DNA of 64,000 nucleotides. Source: Bog-532 sp963830385. GTDB taxonomy: Bacteria; Actinomycetota; Actinomycetes; Streptosporangiales; Streptosporangiaceae. This document shows, piece after piece, positions 7,952-16,830 of this stretch; within the stretch, counting starts at the first letter, position 1, and every line of letters starts with the position of its first letter. The DNA is taken from positions 1,860,001 to 1,924,000 of the forward strand of contig CAWHMD010000005.1 in assembly GCA_963830385.1 (NCBI GenBank), in the 5' to 3' direction. The notes beneath the pieces are model-generated. The model made no database searches. It saw only the letters and a list, made by a program, of their open reading frames with translations, and was not told the DNA's origin. Made by a program: the position numbers and the translations under genes.

Positions 7952-10900
7952 ATGCCTAACACCACCGGTAAAGGTTCTGATGGACGGCGTGGCCCTTCCA
8001 TCCGCCGCCCCCTTTATTTGCTCGTCACCGTCCCGCTGCTGACGGTGATCGGGTTGTACGGCTTCGTGCTGTACACCACCGTCGGGGATGCCATCAACCT
8101 GGACCGGGCACCGGCCCTGATCAACGCGACCTCGGTACCCGCCGCGCAGTTCGACATCAACATCCAGAACGAGCGCACGGCGTCGATGGTCTACCTGGCC
8201 GCCCCGACGGCGGCCAACCGCGCCCAGCTGCAAGCGGCCCAGCAGGCGACGACCAGCGCCTTCCCCTCGTTCCAGGCCAAGATGACCGGTGCCGCGACCA
8301 AGAACGCGGCGACCACCGACGAGCTCAACGTCATCCACCAGATGCTGAGCGACATCCAGGGCCTGGACAAGATCCGCCCGGCCGTGACGGCCCGCGCGAT
8401 CAGCCCGACCGACGTGTTCGGGGCGTTCAGCAACGTGCTGACCGAGGAATTGCAGCTGTTCATCAAGGAGAACGCCAGCCTCACCAACGCCAACGCCGCC
8501 ACCCAGTCGCTGGCCGTGATCAACAGCACCGAGTCGCGCGAGCTGCTGCTGCAGGAGGACGCGCTGATGTCGGCGGCGCTGGCCGCGGGCCGGCTGCCGA
8601 CCACCACCCGGGTGCAGGTCGCCGAGCTGGCGGGCGGGCGCCAGGCCATGTGGAACGCCACCGTCACCCGGTTGCGGCCCGCCAACCTGGCCTCGTTCAA
8701 CGCGCAGATGAACAAGTACGCGCCGGCCAACGTCCAGTCGGCGATGGCTCAGCTGGAGAACGCGGTCGCGGCCGACCGGACCACGTTCCTGCCGTTCACC
8801 GCGACCACCTGGAGCCCGACGGTCAAGGCGATGGCCACCGGCCTGTTCTTCGGCGGGGTGCAGGCCTCGGAGTTCGAGGTCGCCCAGGACCACCAGATCA
8901 CCACCGCCGCCTGGCGCCGGGTGGCGCTGGCCGGCGGCCTCGGCCTGCTCGGCCTGCTCTTGTCTGTGCTGCTGTCGGTGCTGATCGGCCGCCGGATCGT
9001 GCGGCGGCTCGACCGGCTCCGCGGCTCGGTCGAGACGCTGGCCCACGAGGAGCTGCCGGACGTGGTGACCCGGCTGCGGCGGGGCGAGGACGTGCCGGTC
9101 GAGCAGCTCGCCAGTACCACGTCCAACCTGGGCAAGGACGAGATCGGCCGGGTCGGCCGGGCGTTCGACGAGGCCCGCCGGACGGCGGTGGAGGCGGCCG
9201 TCGGCGAGGCACGGATGCGCCGCGGCGTCAACGACGTGTTCCGCAACCTGGCCCGCCGCAACCAGTCGCTGCTGCACCGCGAGCTGACCGTGCTGGACGG
9301 CATGGAGCGGCGCACCACCGACCCGGAGACGCTCGAGGACCTGTTCCGGCTCGACCACCTGACCACCCGCATGCGCCGCCACTCCGAGGGCCTGATCATC
9401 TTGTCCGGAGCGGCGCCCGGGCGCGGCTGGGTGCACCCGGTCCGGATGATCGACGTGCTGCGGGCGGCGGCGGCCGAGGTGGAGGACTACTCCCGGGTCA
9501 CGGTGACCACCCCGTCCCAGGCGGCGCTAGCCGGCCCGGCCGTGGCCGACGTCATTCACCTGCTGGCCGAGCTGATCGAAAACGCCACCACGCTGTCGCC
9601 GCCGTACACGCCGGTGCGCGTGTCCGGTGACATGGTGGCGATGGGCTTCGCGGTGGAGATCGAGGACCGCGGGCTGGGCATGAGCGAGCTGCGCTACACC
9701 GAGCTGAACCACCGGCTGGCCGAGCCGCCCGAGTTCGACGTGTTCAACAGCGAGCAGCTGGGCCTGTTCGTGGTGGGCCAGCTGGCCAAGCGGCACGGCA
9801 TCCACGTCACGCTGCGCCCGTCCCCGTACGGGGGCACCAGCGCCATCGCGCTGATTCCGGGCTCGCTGGTCGGCACCGACGACGGCTTCATGGAGGGCCT
9901 GCCGGCCGGGGCGTCCGCGGCCGCGACGGCCTGGCCCGCCCAGGAGGCGCCCGCCCAGATCACCGGTCCCCAGACGTCGGGCGCGCTGCCCCGGGGCAAC
10001 GGCAGCTCGGAGGCCGCGCCGAGTGGGACGAACGGGGCGCCCAACGGTTCTCCGGCGCCGAACGGCTTCAGCCCGGCCAACGGGTTCACCGCTCGGGGCG
10101 GCGGAAACGGCGGCGGGACGCTGAACGGCCCCGCCGACCCGTTCGAGTCCTACAACGGCCCGGGCTTCACCCCCTACGAGGGAGCCGGGGCCGGGAGCGG
10201 CGGGTCGTCGGCCTTCGGCTTCACCGCCCCGCCAGGCGAGCGCTCGTCGTTCAGCAGCCCCGGTGAGGCGCCGTTCGGCACGTCCAGTGACAGCCCGAGC
10301 GAGACCGGCCTGCCGTGGCCGTACGACAAGCCGTCACCCGTTGGCACGCCGTCCTTCACCCCGGCTGACGAGCCGCCGGCGGCCGAGGCACCGGGGCCGC
10401 CGCGGGCGCCGTTCCCGCCCGCGCCGTTCCCCGGCGCCGAGTCGCCGTACCCGGCCACGGAGTCGCCCTATCCGGCCACGGACGCGCCGCTGTCGCAGCG
10501 ATCGGACTCGCAGTCGTCGCTGCCACAGACCGACTCACGGCCGTCGCTGCCGCTGCGCCGCCGGAACCAGCAGCAGCCGCACCGGGCTGAGCCGTTCTCG
10601 GCCGAGCCGCCGTCGTTCACGCCCGACCCGGCGTCCTTCGCTCCGCCGCCGCAGTTCGGGGCGGAGCCGCCGCAGTTCACTCCCGGCCCGGCGCCGTTCG
10701 CGCCGGAGCCGGCGGCCGTCCCCGAGCCGATGAGCCCGCCGGAGCCGGTCGCGGGCCAGTCCGAGCTGGACGGGGACCCCGACGGTGACGTGGACGAGCC
10801 CTACAAGGGCCTGCCCCGCCGGGTGCGGCAGGCCAACCTGGCGCCGCAGCTGCGGGATGCGCCCGCGTCGGCCGACAGCCCGGCCGCGACTGCCGCGGGC

Positions 10901-11098
10901 GACAACGTGGCCAACCGGTCACCCGACGACATCCGCAGCGCGCTGTCGGCTATGCAACGCGGCTGGCAGCAAGGACGAGCCGACGTCGACGACCCCGGGA
11001 GCGGCGGCGTGGCATCTGGCCATCTGCCGTCCGGCGGAGAAACGGAGAACATCAGGAACGGCGACGAGGGCAGCCGCGGGGGCAACGATGACAGCTGA
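7952..11098 (+). CDS. Conservon sensor kinase with nitrate/nitrite-sensing (NIT) domain (CvnA-like)
   Basis: 1048 aa membrane sensor. TM1 is about residues 22-45. The extracellular NIT-type helical domain follows (about 50-315, containing NIQNERTASMVYLAA). TM2 is about 321-347, then HAMP. A DHp-like helix (FRLDHLTTRMRRHSEGL) lacks the usual H-E/D phosphoacceptor motif, as known for this family. HATPase N box is ELIENATTLSPP, G1 EDRGLGMS, G2 YGGTSAIAL to about residue 635. The last 400 residues are low-complexity Pro/Ser/Gly-rich with small repeats such as two copies of ESPYPAT. First gene of a CvnABCD operon; the partners follow at once. The signal is unknown. Confidence 0.9.
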   Translation: MPNTTGKGSDGRRGPSIRRPLYLLVTVPLLTVIGLYGFVLYTTVGDAINLDRAPALINATSVPAAQFDINIQNERTASMVYLAAPTAANRAQLQAAQQATTSAFPSFQAKMTGAATKNAATTDELNVIHQMLSDIQGLDKIRPAVTARAISPTDVFGAFSNVLTEELQLFIKENASLTNANAATQSLAVINSTESRELLLQEDALMSAALAAGRLPTTTRVQVAELAGGRQAMWNATVTRLRPANLASFNAQMNKYAPANVQSAMAQLENAVAADRTTFLPFTATTWSPTVKAMATGLFFGGVQASEFEVAQDHQITTAAWRRVALAGGLGLLGLLLSVLLSVLIGRRIVRRLDRLRGSVETLAHEELPDVVTRLRRGEDVPVEQLASTTSNLGKDEIGRVGRAFDEARRTAVEAAVGEARMRRGVNDVFRNLARRNQSLLHRELTVLDGMERRTTDPETLEDLFRLDHLTTRMRRHSEGLIILSGAAPGRGWVHPVRMIDVLRAAAAEVEDYSRVTVTTPSQAALAGPAVADVIHLLAELIENATTLSPPYTPVRVSGDMVAMGFAVEIEDRGLGMSELRYTELNHRLAEPPEFDVFNSEQLGLFVVGQLAKRHGIHVTLRPSPYGGTSAIALIPGSLVGTDDGFMEGLPAGASAAATAWPAQEAPAQITGPQTSGALPRGNGSSEAAPSGTNGAPNGSPAPNGFSPANGFTARGGGNGGGTLNGPADPFESYNGPGFTPYEGAGAGSGGSSAFGFTAPPGERSSFSSPGEAPFGTSSDSPSETGLPWPYDKPSPVGTPSFTPADEPPAAEAPGPPRAPFPPAPFPGAESPYPATESPYPATDAPLSQRSDSQSSLPQTDSRPSLPLRRRNQQQPHRAEPFSAEPPSFTPDPASFAPPPQFGAEPPQFTPGPAPFAPEPAAVPEPMSPPEPVAGQSELDGDPDGDVDEPYKGLPRRVRQANLAPQLRDAPASADSPAATAAGDNVANRSPDDIRSALSAMQRGWQQGRADVDDPGSGGVASGHLPSGGETENIRNGDEGSRGGNDDS

Positions 11099-11119
11099 TC
11101 GAAAATCCGGGGGAAACGG

Positions 11120-11632
11120 ATGACTCCTCACTACGTGAACCAGGGCGGCGAGCTCAGCTGGCTGCTTGATGACCTGGTCCGGCGGGTACCCCAGGTCGAC
11201 AAGGCGGTCATGCTCACCCAGGACGGCCTGGCCACCGGGGCCTCGGCCGGGCTGTCCCGCGAGGACGCCGAGCACCTGGCCGCGCTGGCGGCCGGCTTCC
11301 AGAGCATGGCCCGCGGCGCCGGCCAGCACTTCGGCGGCGGCCGGGTGCGGCAGACCATCATCGAGATGGAATCTGCGTTCCTGTTCGTCAGCGCGGCGGG
11401 CCAGGGCACCTGCCTGGCCGTACTGACCACCGGCGACGCGGACATCGGTCTGGTCGCCTACGAGATGGCCGTGCTCGTCCGCCGGTCCAACGAGCACCTC
11501 GGGGTGGCCAACCGGCCCGCCAACCACCCGCAGCCGGGATACCCGGCCCAGCCGGGCTATTCCGCGCCTCAGCAGGGTTATCAGGCCGCGCCGGTCGGCC
11601 CGTCGCCGTACCCGGTTCCGTATCCGGAGTGA
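11120..11632 (+). CDS. Roadblock/LC7 domain protein (CvnB/MglB-like)
   Basis: 170 aa. The Roadblock/LC7 fold covers about residues 5-125: LSWLLDDLVRRVPQVDKAVML, TQDGLATGASAG, EDAEHLAALAAGFQSMARG and GDADIGLVAYEMAVLVRR. The tail is a flexible Pro/Gly/Tyr-rich stretch with repeated QPGYPAQPGYSAPQQGYQ. In conservons this protein works with the DUF742 protein and the small GTPase, by analogy with MglB acting on MglA. It starts 21 bases after the kinase, with GGGGGAAACGG as ribosome binding site. Confidence 0.9.
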   Translation: MTPHYVNQGGELSWLLDDLVRRVPQVDKAVMLTQDGLATGASAGLSREDAEHLAALAAGFQSMARGAGQHFGGGRVRQTIIEMESAFLFVSAAGQGTCLAVLTTGDADIGLVAYEMAVLVRRSNEHLGVANRPANHPQPGYPAQPGYSAPQQGYQAAPVGPSPYPVPYPE

Positions 11633-12015
11633 AGCCCGTCATGCCGAGCCCTGAAGAACGCTGGCTGGATTCCGAAGCCGGCCCGATCGTGCGTCCCTAC
11701 GCACTGATCGGCGGCAGGACCCGGCATGCCGGTGAGAAGTTCGACCTGGTCGCCACCGTCAGCGCGACCGCCAAGACGATTTCGGACCCCGCTGCCCTGA
11801 GCCCCGAGCAGATGTGGGCGCTGGACCTGGCCCGTAAGCCGACGACCGTCGCCGACCTGGCCTCCGAGCTGAACCTCCCGCTGGGGGTGGTCCGGATCCT
11901 GCTCGCCGACCTGCGCGCCCTCGGTTTCATCGTCATCCGTCCTCCGGAGACCGGGCAGGGTCACCGCGATACTTCGATCCTGAGAGAGGTGCTCAATGGC
12001 CTACGGGCACTTTGA
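11629..12015 (+). CDS. DUF742 protein (CvnC-like)
   Basis: 128 aa winged-helix-like DUF742 protein. Conserved features are VRPYALIGGRTRH near the N-terminus, LSPEQMWALDLARKPTTVADLA, and LPLGVVRILLADLRALGFI, the recognition-like helix. The GTG at 11629 shares bases with the TGA of the Roadblock gene (GTGA), so translation is probably coupled; ATG 11641 is an alternative start. It overlaps the next gene by 20 bases, typical of conservons. Molecular role in the GTPase complex is not established. Confidence 0.88.
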   Translation: MKPVMPSPEERWLDSEAGPIVRPYALIGGRTRHAGEKFDLVATVSATAKTISDPAALSPEQMWALDLARKPTTVADLASELNLPLGVVRILLADLRALGFIVIRPPETGQGHRDTSILREVLNGLRAL

Positions 12016-12616
12016 GCCGGCGTCCGCCGGCGGACGTTCCCATACCGCGATCAAGATCCTGCTGGCCGGTGGTTTCGGGGTGGGCAAGACCACGATGGTC
12101 GGTGCGGTGAGCGAGATCAAGCCGCTGCGGACCGAGGAACCGCTGACCGAGCGCGGCATGCGGACCGACAGCACGACCGGGGTGGAAGGCAAGACCACCA
12201 CGACGGTGGCGATGGACTTCGGCCGGATCAGCCTGCGCGAGGACCTCGTGCTGTACCTGTTCGGGACGCCCGGGCAGCAGCGGTTCTGGTTCATGTGGGA
12301 CGAGCTGGCGGTCGGCGCGCTCGGCGCGGTGGTGCTGACCGACACCCGGCGACTGGCCGACTGTTTCCCGGCGGTGGACTACTTCGAACGCCGGCAGATC
12401 CCGTTCATCGTGGCCGTCAACTGCTTCGAGGGATCGATCACCCACGACCCCGAAGACATCCGGGTCGCGCTCGACCTGGACCCCGGATTCCCGGTCGTGC
12501 TGTGCGACGCCCGGAACAAGGACTCGGCCAAGGAAGTGCTGATCGCGCTGGTGGAGCACGTGCTGATGTCAGTCGAGGACGCACCCGGCCGGCCGGAGGC
12601 CGCTGCCCGCGGGTGA
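11996..12616 (+). CDS. Conservon small GTPase / ATP-GTP-binding protein (CvnD-like)
   Basis: 206 aa MglA/Ras-like GTPase. P-loop GGFGVGKTT at about residues 25-33, switch region TTGVEGKTTTTVAMDFG, a G3-type element LFGTPGQQRFWFMWDEL with Gln in place of the classical DxxG, and a G4-like VAVNCF. Last gene of the conservon. It should cycle nucleotide under control of the Roadblock and DUF742 partners at the membrane kinase. The TKxD specificity motif is not canonical, so the nucleotide is not certain. A hairpin follows 18 bases after the stop. Confidence 0.9.
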   Translation: MAYGHFEPASAGGRSHTAIKILLAGGFGVGKTTMVGAVSEIKPLRTEEPLTERGMRTDSTTGVEGKTTTTVAMDFGRISLREDLVLYLFGTPGQQRFWFMWDELAVGALGAVVLTDTRRLADCFPAVDYFERRQIPFIVAVNCFEGSITHDPEDIRVALDLDPGFPVVLCDARNKDSAKEVLIALVEHVLMSVEDAPGRPEAAARG

Positions 12617-12634
12617 TCGAGCTCTGCAGCTTTT

Positions 12635-12650
12635 GTGGCTGCACAGCCAC
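12635..12650. terminator. Hairpin after the conservon
   Basis: GTGGCTG, loop CA, CAGCCAC: a perfect 7-bp stem flanked by a T run (TTTT at 12631) and CCTTTT downstream. It lies between the converging conservon GTPase and RsbW-like genes, so it could serve both strands. The loop is very small, hence moderate confidence. Confidence 0.4.
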
Positions 12651-12685
12651 GGGATACCTTTTCAGAATTTTCCGCTATGGAAAGA

Positions 12686-13306
12686 TCAGAAATCGAGTGG
12701 CAGGACGGCCCACACGGCCTTGCCGTGCCCGTCGATCGGGCTCCAGCCCCACACGCTGCTGATCGCGTCCACGATCTGCAGGCCCCGGCCGCTCTCCCGT
12801 ACCCAGTCCGGCTGGCGCGGGATCGGGGCGTCGTCGCTGGCGTCGATGACGGCCAGCATCAGCTCGCCGATCCGCCGCAGCAGGCAGAGCTTGAGGACCT
12901 CGGTGGCGGTGGGCGGCTCGGGCTGGCCGGATCCGCCGTCGCGGTACGCCGGGATGGGCCCGGTGGACCAGGCGTTCCGCGCCCAGGCCTGGGGATACCC
13001 GCGACCGCGGCTGCCGAAGGGCGTACCGGAGCTGCCGTTCCGCCAGCTGGCGCGGGCCGCGTCCCGGCTGCCGTGCTGGACCGCGTTGACCACCAGCTCA
13101 CCGATGATCGTCTCGGCCTCGTCGATCAGGTCACCCAGGCCCCAGGAGAGCAGTACCTCGCGGGTGAAATGGCGGGCCGCGCGCGCAGATTCAGGCGAGG
13201 CGGAAAGTACGCAAGCGGTGACGGCTGGTGTTTCCCACCAAGCCGACGGAACCGGCAGCAGCCGCGGCGAATTGAAGCCCGGCTCAGAGTCAGCAGTGCC
13301 GCTCAC
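12686..13306 (-). CDS. RsbW/AbaA-like ATP-binding anti-sigma-type regulator
   Basis: 206 aa from GTG 13306 (TTG 13312 is the alternative). HATPase_c domain of the GHKL class: N box ETIIGELVVNAVQHG at about residues 65-80, and G box SGRGLQIVDAISSVWGW near 183-198. The middle carries an insertion rich in Gly, Trp and Arg with no known motif. Such ATPases bind sigma or anti-sigma partners. Here it stands divergent to DUF397 and XRE/DUF5753 genes, the trio found at WhiJ/AbaA-type developmental loci of Streptomyces, so a role in that switch is likely but inferred. Confidence 0.85.
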   Translation of the reverse strand: MSGTADSEPGFNSPRLLPVPSAWWETPAVTACVLSASPESARAARHFTREVLLSWGLGDLIDEAETIIGELVVNAVQHGSRDAARASWRNGSSGTPFGSRGRGYPQAWARNAWSTGPIPAYRDGGSGQPEPPTATEVLKLCLLRRIGELMLAVIDASDDAPIPRQPDWVRESGRGLQIVDAISSVWGWSPIDGHGKAVWAVLPLDF

Positions 13307-13396
13307 AGCCAATTCTCGGTCGCCCTATCAGTCGCTTTTGTAGTACTGCGCGTCATCCCTATGCTGCCTGATACATTGTGCAAGTGCAAGGCCTAA

Positions 13397-13418
13397 TGCA
13401 CGTTCATTTGAATGTGCA
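13397..13418. promoter_or_regulatory. 22-bp near-perfect palindrome between the RsbW-like and DUF397 genes
   Basis: TGCACGTTCA-TT-TGAATGTGCA has ten-base arms with one mismatch. It lies in the 256-base divergent gap. Two direct GTGCAA motifs lie just before it (13378-13390) and GTGCAC ends it, so several half-sites cluster. It is a strong candidate operator for the XRE/DUF5753 protein encoded at 14081. Confidence 0.55.
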
Positions 13419-13562
13419 CTGTGCGTCTTCTCGGTCGCACGGCCATTGGGAAGCAGGGGCAACGGGGCCGCCCCGAACGGCCGTGAGCAGGGAAAGCATA
13501 CGGATTGTGAGCAAGGCCGACGCGTCACCACGGGGGCCGCGTCCACTGAGGGAGACACCTTT

Positions 13563-13811
13563 ATGAACGAGCCACACAACGGGATGCTCGCCACGGCGCT
13601 GGGTCACGTCAGCTGGTTCAAGAGCAGACACAGCAACCCCAGCGGTAACTGCGTCGAGGTCGCCAGCCTGCCCGGCGGTGAGATCGCGGTGCGCAACTCC
13701 CGCTTCCCCGCCGGCCCGGTCCTGCTGTATACGCAGGCCGAGATCGCCGCCTTCCTCCAGGGGGCCAAGGACGGCGAGTTCGACGGCCTCGTGGGCGCCG
13801 TGTCCGCGTGA
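13563..13811 (+). CDS. DUF397 protein
   Basis: 82 aa. The DUF397 core is present: VSWFKSRHSNPSGNCVEVA, GEIAVRNSRFP, and LLYTQAEIAAFLQGAKDGEFD. DUF397 proteins are small partners encoded beside XRE/DUF5753 regulators. ATG 13563 is chosen because GAGGGAGA lies 8-15 bases upstream; the longer open frame from 13446 has no ribosome binding site. The stop codon is embedded in the terminator stem that follows. Confidence 0.9.
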   Translation: MNEPHNGMLATALGHVSWFKSRHSNPSGNCVEVASLPGGEIAVRNSRFPAGPVLLYTQAEIAAFLQGAKDGEFDGLVGAVSA

Positions 13812-13830
13812 CACCCGTTCGGGTGTCACG
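13807..13830 (+). terminator. Intrinsic terminator-like hairpin at the end of the DUF397 gene
   Basis: CGTGACACCC-GTTC-GGGTGTCACG: perfect 10-bp stem with a 4-base loop, containing the TGA of the DUF397 gene. There is no U tract, which is common in actinobacteria. Confidence 0.65.
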
Positions 13831-13987
13831 GCATCCGGCGACTGGCCGCAATTGCACCGGGCCGACCGATTTAAACCCGAATCCGGAACGTGACCAGACC
13901 GAGGTCAGCGCGCGATAACAGCCTTAATGCCGGCACCCGGCACCGCGTTCCGCTAACGTGTTGCTTAACTGACCAGTAACAAAAAGC

Positions 13988-14006
13988 CATGTCAAAATAT
14001 GACATG
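13988..14006. promoter_or_regulatory. Palindrome in the promoter region of the XRE gene
   Basis: CATGTCA-AAATA-TGACATG is a perfect 7-bp inverted repeat with an AT-rich centre, 75 bases before the XRE start, in an otherwise AT-rich promoter-like stretch. A likely autoregulatory operator or an overlapping -10 region. Confidence 0.45.
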
Positions 14007-14080
14007 CGCTCTTTGCATTGGCATGATCACATGGAAGACTTGGCCACGCGTTGCTGTCTGACAACGACCGAGGGGTGGCG

Positions 14081-14989
14081 ATGAGCGCGTCCGAAGGCGT
14101 CGCCTGGGAGGGACCGACCCGGAGTTTCGGTCGGCGGGCGAGCGGGCCGACCGTACAGCGGATCGTGCTGGGCGCTCAGCTCCGTCGTCTCCGGGAGAAC
14201 CGCGAGATCACCACGGAGCAGGCCGCCGAGGCCATCCGCGGCTCGCACTCCAAGATCAGCCGGATGGAGCACGGCCGGGTCGGGTTCAAGGACCGCGACG
14301 TCTCCGACCTGCTCACCCTGTACGGCGTGATGGACCCGGCCGAGCGCGAGAGCCTGCTCAGCCTGGCCCACGAGGCGGGCAACCCCGGCTGGTGGCACGA
14401 CTTCGGTGACCTGCTGCCGCACTGGTTCGAGCCGTACATCAGCCTCGAGGCGGCCGCGTCGGTCATCCGCAACTACGAGGTGCAGTTCGTCCCCGGGCTG
14501 CTCCAGTCGCCGGCTTACGCCCGCGAGGTCATCCAGCTGGGTCACCCGTCCATCACCGGGGACGAGCTGAACCGCCGGGTCGAGCTGCGGATGGGCCGCA
14601 AGCGGCTGCTGTCGCGGACGGCCCCGCCCCGGCTGTGGGCGGCGCTGGACGAGGCCGTGCTGCGGCGGCCGATGGGCGACGCCTCGGTCATGCGCGAGCA
14701 GATCGACCACCTGCTGGAGATGACCGACAACCCGAACGTGACGCTGCAGATCGTGCCGTTCAACGTGGGTGGCCACTCGGCGGCGGGCGGGCCGTTCTCG
14801 ATCCTGCGCTTCGCCGAGCCCGAGCTGTCCGACGTCGTGTACCTGGAGCAGCTGACCAGCGCGCTCTACATCGACAAGCCGGCCGAGGTGGACCGCTACC
14901 TGGAGGTCATGGAGCGGCTCTGCGTGCAGGCGGAGACCGCGGCCGACTCGATCAAGCTGCTGGAGAAGATCCGCGGCGAGCTGGCCTGA
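14081..14989 (+). CDS. XRE-family regulator with DUF5753 domain (WhiJ-like)
   Basis: 302 aa. The helix-turn-helix lies at about residues 22-80: LGAQLRRLRENREIT, TEQAAEAIRGSHSKISRMEHG. The C-terminal DUF5753 effector domain follows (FEPYISLEAAASVIRNYEV, VPGLLQSPAYAREV, MTDNPNVTLQIVPF, LRFAEPELSDVVYLE). ATG 14081 is preferred because AGGGG stands six bases before it; the start at 14051 lacks one. With the DUF397 gene before it and the divergent RsbW-like gene it forms a WhiJ-type group. Both palindromes nearby are its probable targets. Confidence 0.92.
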   Translation: MSASEGVAWEGPTRSFGRRASGPTVQRIVLGAQLRRLRENREITTEQAAEAIRGSHSKISRMEHGRVGFKDRDVSDLLTLYGVMDPAERESLLSLAHEAGNPGWWHDFGDLLPHWFEPYISLEAAASVIRNYEVQFVPGLLQSPAYAREVIQLGHPSITGDELNRRVELRMGRKRLLSRTAPPRLWAALDEAVLRRPMGDASVMREQIDHLLEMTDNPNVTLQIVPFNVGGHSAAGGPFSILRFAEPELSDVVYLEQLTSALYIDKPAEVDRYLEVMERLCVQAETAADSIKLLEKIRGELA

Positions 14990-15006
14990 CGTCGCGACCA
15001 ACGTCA

Positions 15007-15037
15007 ACGGCCCGGCCCCGAGGGGCCGGGCCGTTTT
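15007..15037 (+). terminator. Strong intrinsic terminator after the XRE gene
   Basis: 13-bp perfect stem (15007-15019 with 15022-15034) of G/C, followed by TTTT. It separates the XRE gene from the convergently transcribed APC permease, which ends eight bases beyond. Confidence 0.85.
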
Positions 15038-15044
15038 GCTGTCT

Positions 15045-16637
15045 CTAGTTGGGCGCGCCGGGCAGGCCCTCGCTGGTCTCCGGGACCAGCGTCGGGGTGG
15101 CCCGGGTCAGCGTCTGCTTCTTGAAGAACGCCGGCAGCGCGATCCGGCAGTAGATGAAGAAGATCAGGCCGGCCAGGGCGGACACGAAGAAGACCATGAA
15201 CGCGCCGCCGATATGCCAGTACGGGTAGAACGGCATCTTCCACGAGGTGTAGCTGTTCTGGGTGCCGACGTCCCAGTCCTCCCAGAGGCTCCAGATGCCG
15301 GCGAAGTACATGATCACGCCGCCCAGGAACGGCAGGACGCCCTGCATCAGCAGGTCGCGGGGGGTCTTGGTCAGCGTCTTGCGGTAGTACCAGACGCAGG
15401 TGAACGCGGTCAGCCCGTAGTAGAGGGCGATGTACAGGCCGATCGAGGTCACCGCATCGGCGATCACCGCCCCGCCCGATAGGTAGTTCATCAGGACGTA
15501 GAGGACGATCGAGACGCCGCCCATGACCACGGTCGACACCGTGGGCGTCAGGTACCGGCCGTGCATCCGGGCAAACGCCTTGGGCAGCGCCTTGTAGGTG
15601 GCCATCGACAGCGTGGTCCGGGCGGTGGGCAGGATCGTGGTCTGGGTCGAGGCGGCCGCCGAGCTCAGCACCATCAGCAGCAGCAGCCGGGTCAGGAACG
15701 TCCCGAACGCGCCGCCGCCGAACACCGCGCTGCTCAGCACGTTCAGCACGTCGCTGGCGTTGTCGGGGTTGCCGAGGCCGATGCCCTTGGTGCCGATACC
15801 TGCGAACGACTGGGCCGCGAAGATGACCAGCACGTAGGTGACCAGCAGCAGCACGGTGGAGATGATCGCGGCCCGGCCCGGGGTCTTGTTGCGGTCCTGG
15901 GTCTCCTCGTTGACCGCGACCGCGGTGTCCCAGCCCCAGTAGATGAACAGCATCAGCACCAGGCCGCCGACGAACGCCTGGAAGCTGGAGATGCCGAACG
16001 GGTTCAGCCAGGACCAGGTCGGGCTGATCGAGACCGACGGGTGGTGGCCGGTGCCGACCCGGATCAGGGCCACCACCGAGAACACCAGCAGCATCCCGAC
16101 TTCGATGCCGAGCAGGGCCCGCTGCAGGCGGGCGGAGACCTCGATGCCGCGGAAGCAGATGTAGGTCATCGCGATGATCCAGACCACGCCCACCAGCAGC
16201 ACCCAGCCGCTGGTGGGGTCGGACCCGATGCCCTTGGCCCCGAACAGCAGGAACACGTACTGGCCGGCGACCTGGGCGAGGCTGGCCATGACCAGGATGT
16301 CGGAGGCGATGATGGCCCAGCCGCCGGCCCAGCCGGTCTTCGGCCCGAACGCCCGGCTGGCCCAGGTGAACGTGGTGCCGCAGTCGGGGTCGGCCTTGTT
16401 CAGCTCGCTGTAGCCGATCGAGGTGAGCAGCATCGGCACGAACGCCAGCACGGCGACGATGGGCGATCCGAGGCCGACCGCGGCCACGATCAAGCCCAGC
16501 GTCGCGGCCAGGCTGTAGGCGGGCGCGGTCGACGCCACGCCCATGACGACGCTGGACACCAGGCCCAGGGCACCGCTTTTGAGCCCCTTGTCGATCTGCT
16601 CTTCGGCGGGCCGCACCGATTCCTCAGCCGTGGTCAT
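15045..16637 (-). CDS. APC-family amino acid permease
   Basis: 530 aa integral membrane transporter of the amino acid-polyamine-organocation superfamily, with about 12 hydrophobic segments. The first helix has the APC signature GLVSSVVMGVASTAPAYSLA with its unwound-helix Gly; the GYSELNKADPDCGTTFTWA segment and the invariant-like LFIYWGWDTAVAVNEET are typical of the putrescine/YhdG-type branch. Substrate cannot be stated. ATG 16637 follows GGGGGG by about 9 bases. It is divergent from the PIG-L gene with 193 bases between. A structural alternative is an ethanolamine or polyamine carrier. Confidence 0.88.
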   Translation of the reverse strand: MTTAEESVRPAEEQIDKGLKSGALGLVSSVVMGVASTAPAYSLAATLGLIVAAVGLGSPIVAVLAFVPMLLTSIGYSELNKADPDCGTTFTWASRAFGPKTGWAGGWAIIASDILVMASLAQVAGQYVFLLFGAKGIGSDPTSGWVLLVGVVWIIAMTYICFRGIEVSARLQRALLGIEVGMLLVFSVVALIRVGTGHHPSVSISPTWSWLNPFGISSFQAFVGGLVLMLFIYWGWDTAVAVNEETQDRNKTPGRAAIISTVLLLVTYVLVIFAAQSFAGIGTKGIGLGNPDNASDVLNVLSSAVFGGGAFGTFLTRLLLLMVLSSAAASTQTTILPTARTTLSMATYKALPKAFARMHGRYLTPTVSTVVMGGVSIVLYVLMNYLSGGAVIADAVTSIGLYIALYYGLTAFTCVWYYRKTLTKTPRDLLMQGVLPFLGGVIMYFAGIWSLWEDWDVGTQNSYTSWKMPFYPYWHIGGAFMVFFVSALAGLIFFIYCRIALPAFFKKQTLTRATPTLVPETSEGLPGAPN

Positions 16638-16818
16638 CTCATGGCCCCCCTTCGTGGCGTGCCATCATGCGCGTTACTAACGTGCGCCTGACGACGGTTC
16701 TAGCACAAGAAAGCCGTATGCACGAGGTTTTCAGTTGTAACATGTACATTTCACTAGCGGAAGTAGTGGGCAAGAGGGCCTGGATCGACGGCATCCGTAG
16801 TAACTCGGGGCCTCCGCG

Positions 16819-16824
16819 TAAGAT
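16819..16824 (+). promoter_or_regulatory. -10 box of the PIG-L gene, leaderless geometry
   Basis: TAAGAT followed by six bases and then GTG 16831, so +1 is the first base of the start codon. Confidence 0.5.
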
Positions 16825-16830
16825 TCCGGT

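Noticed and set aside
7826..9436. A 536-codon minus-strand frame across the NIT kinase
   Set aside because: Shadow frame without ribosome binding site or domain, antisense to a recognised kinase.
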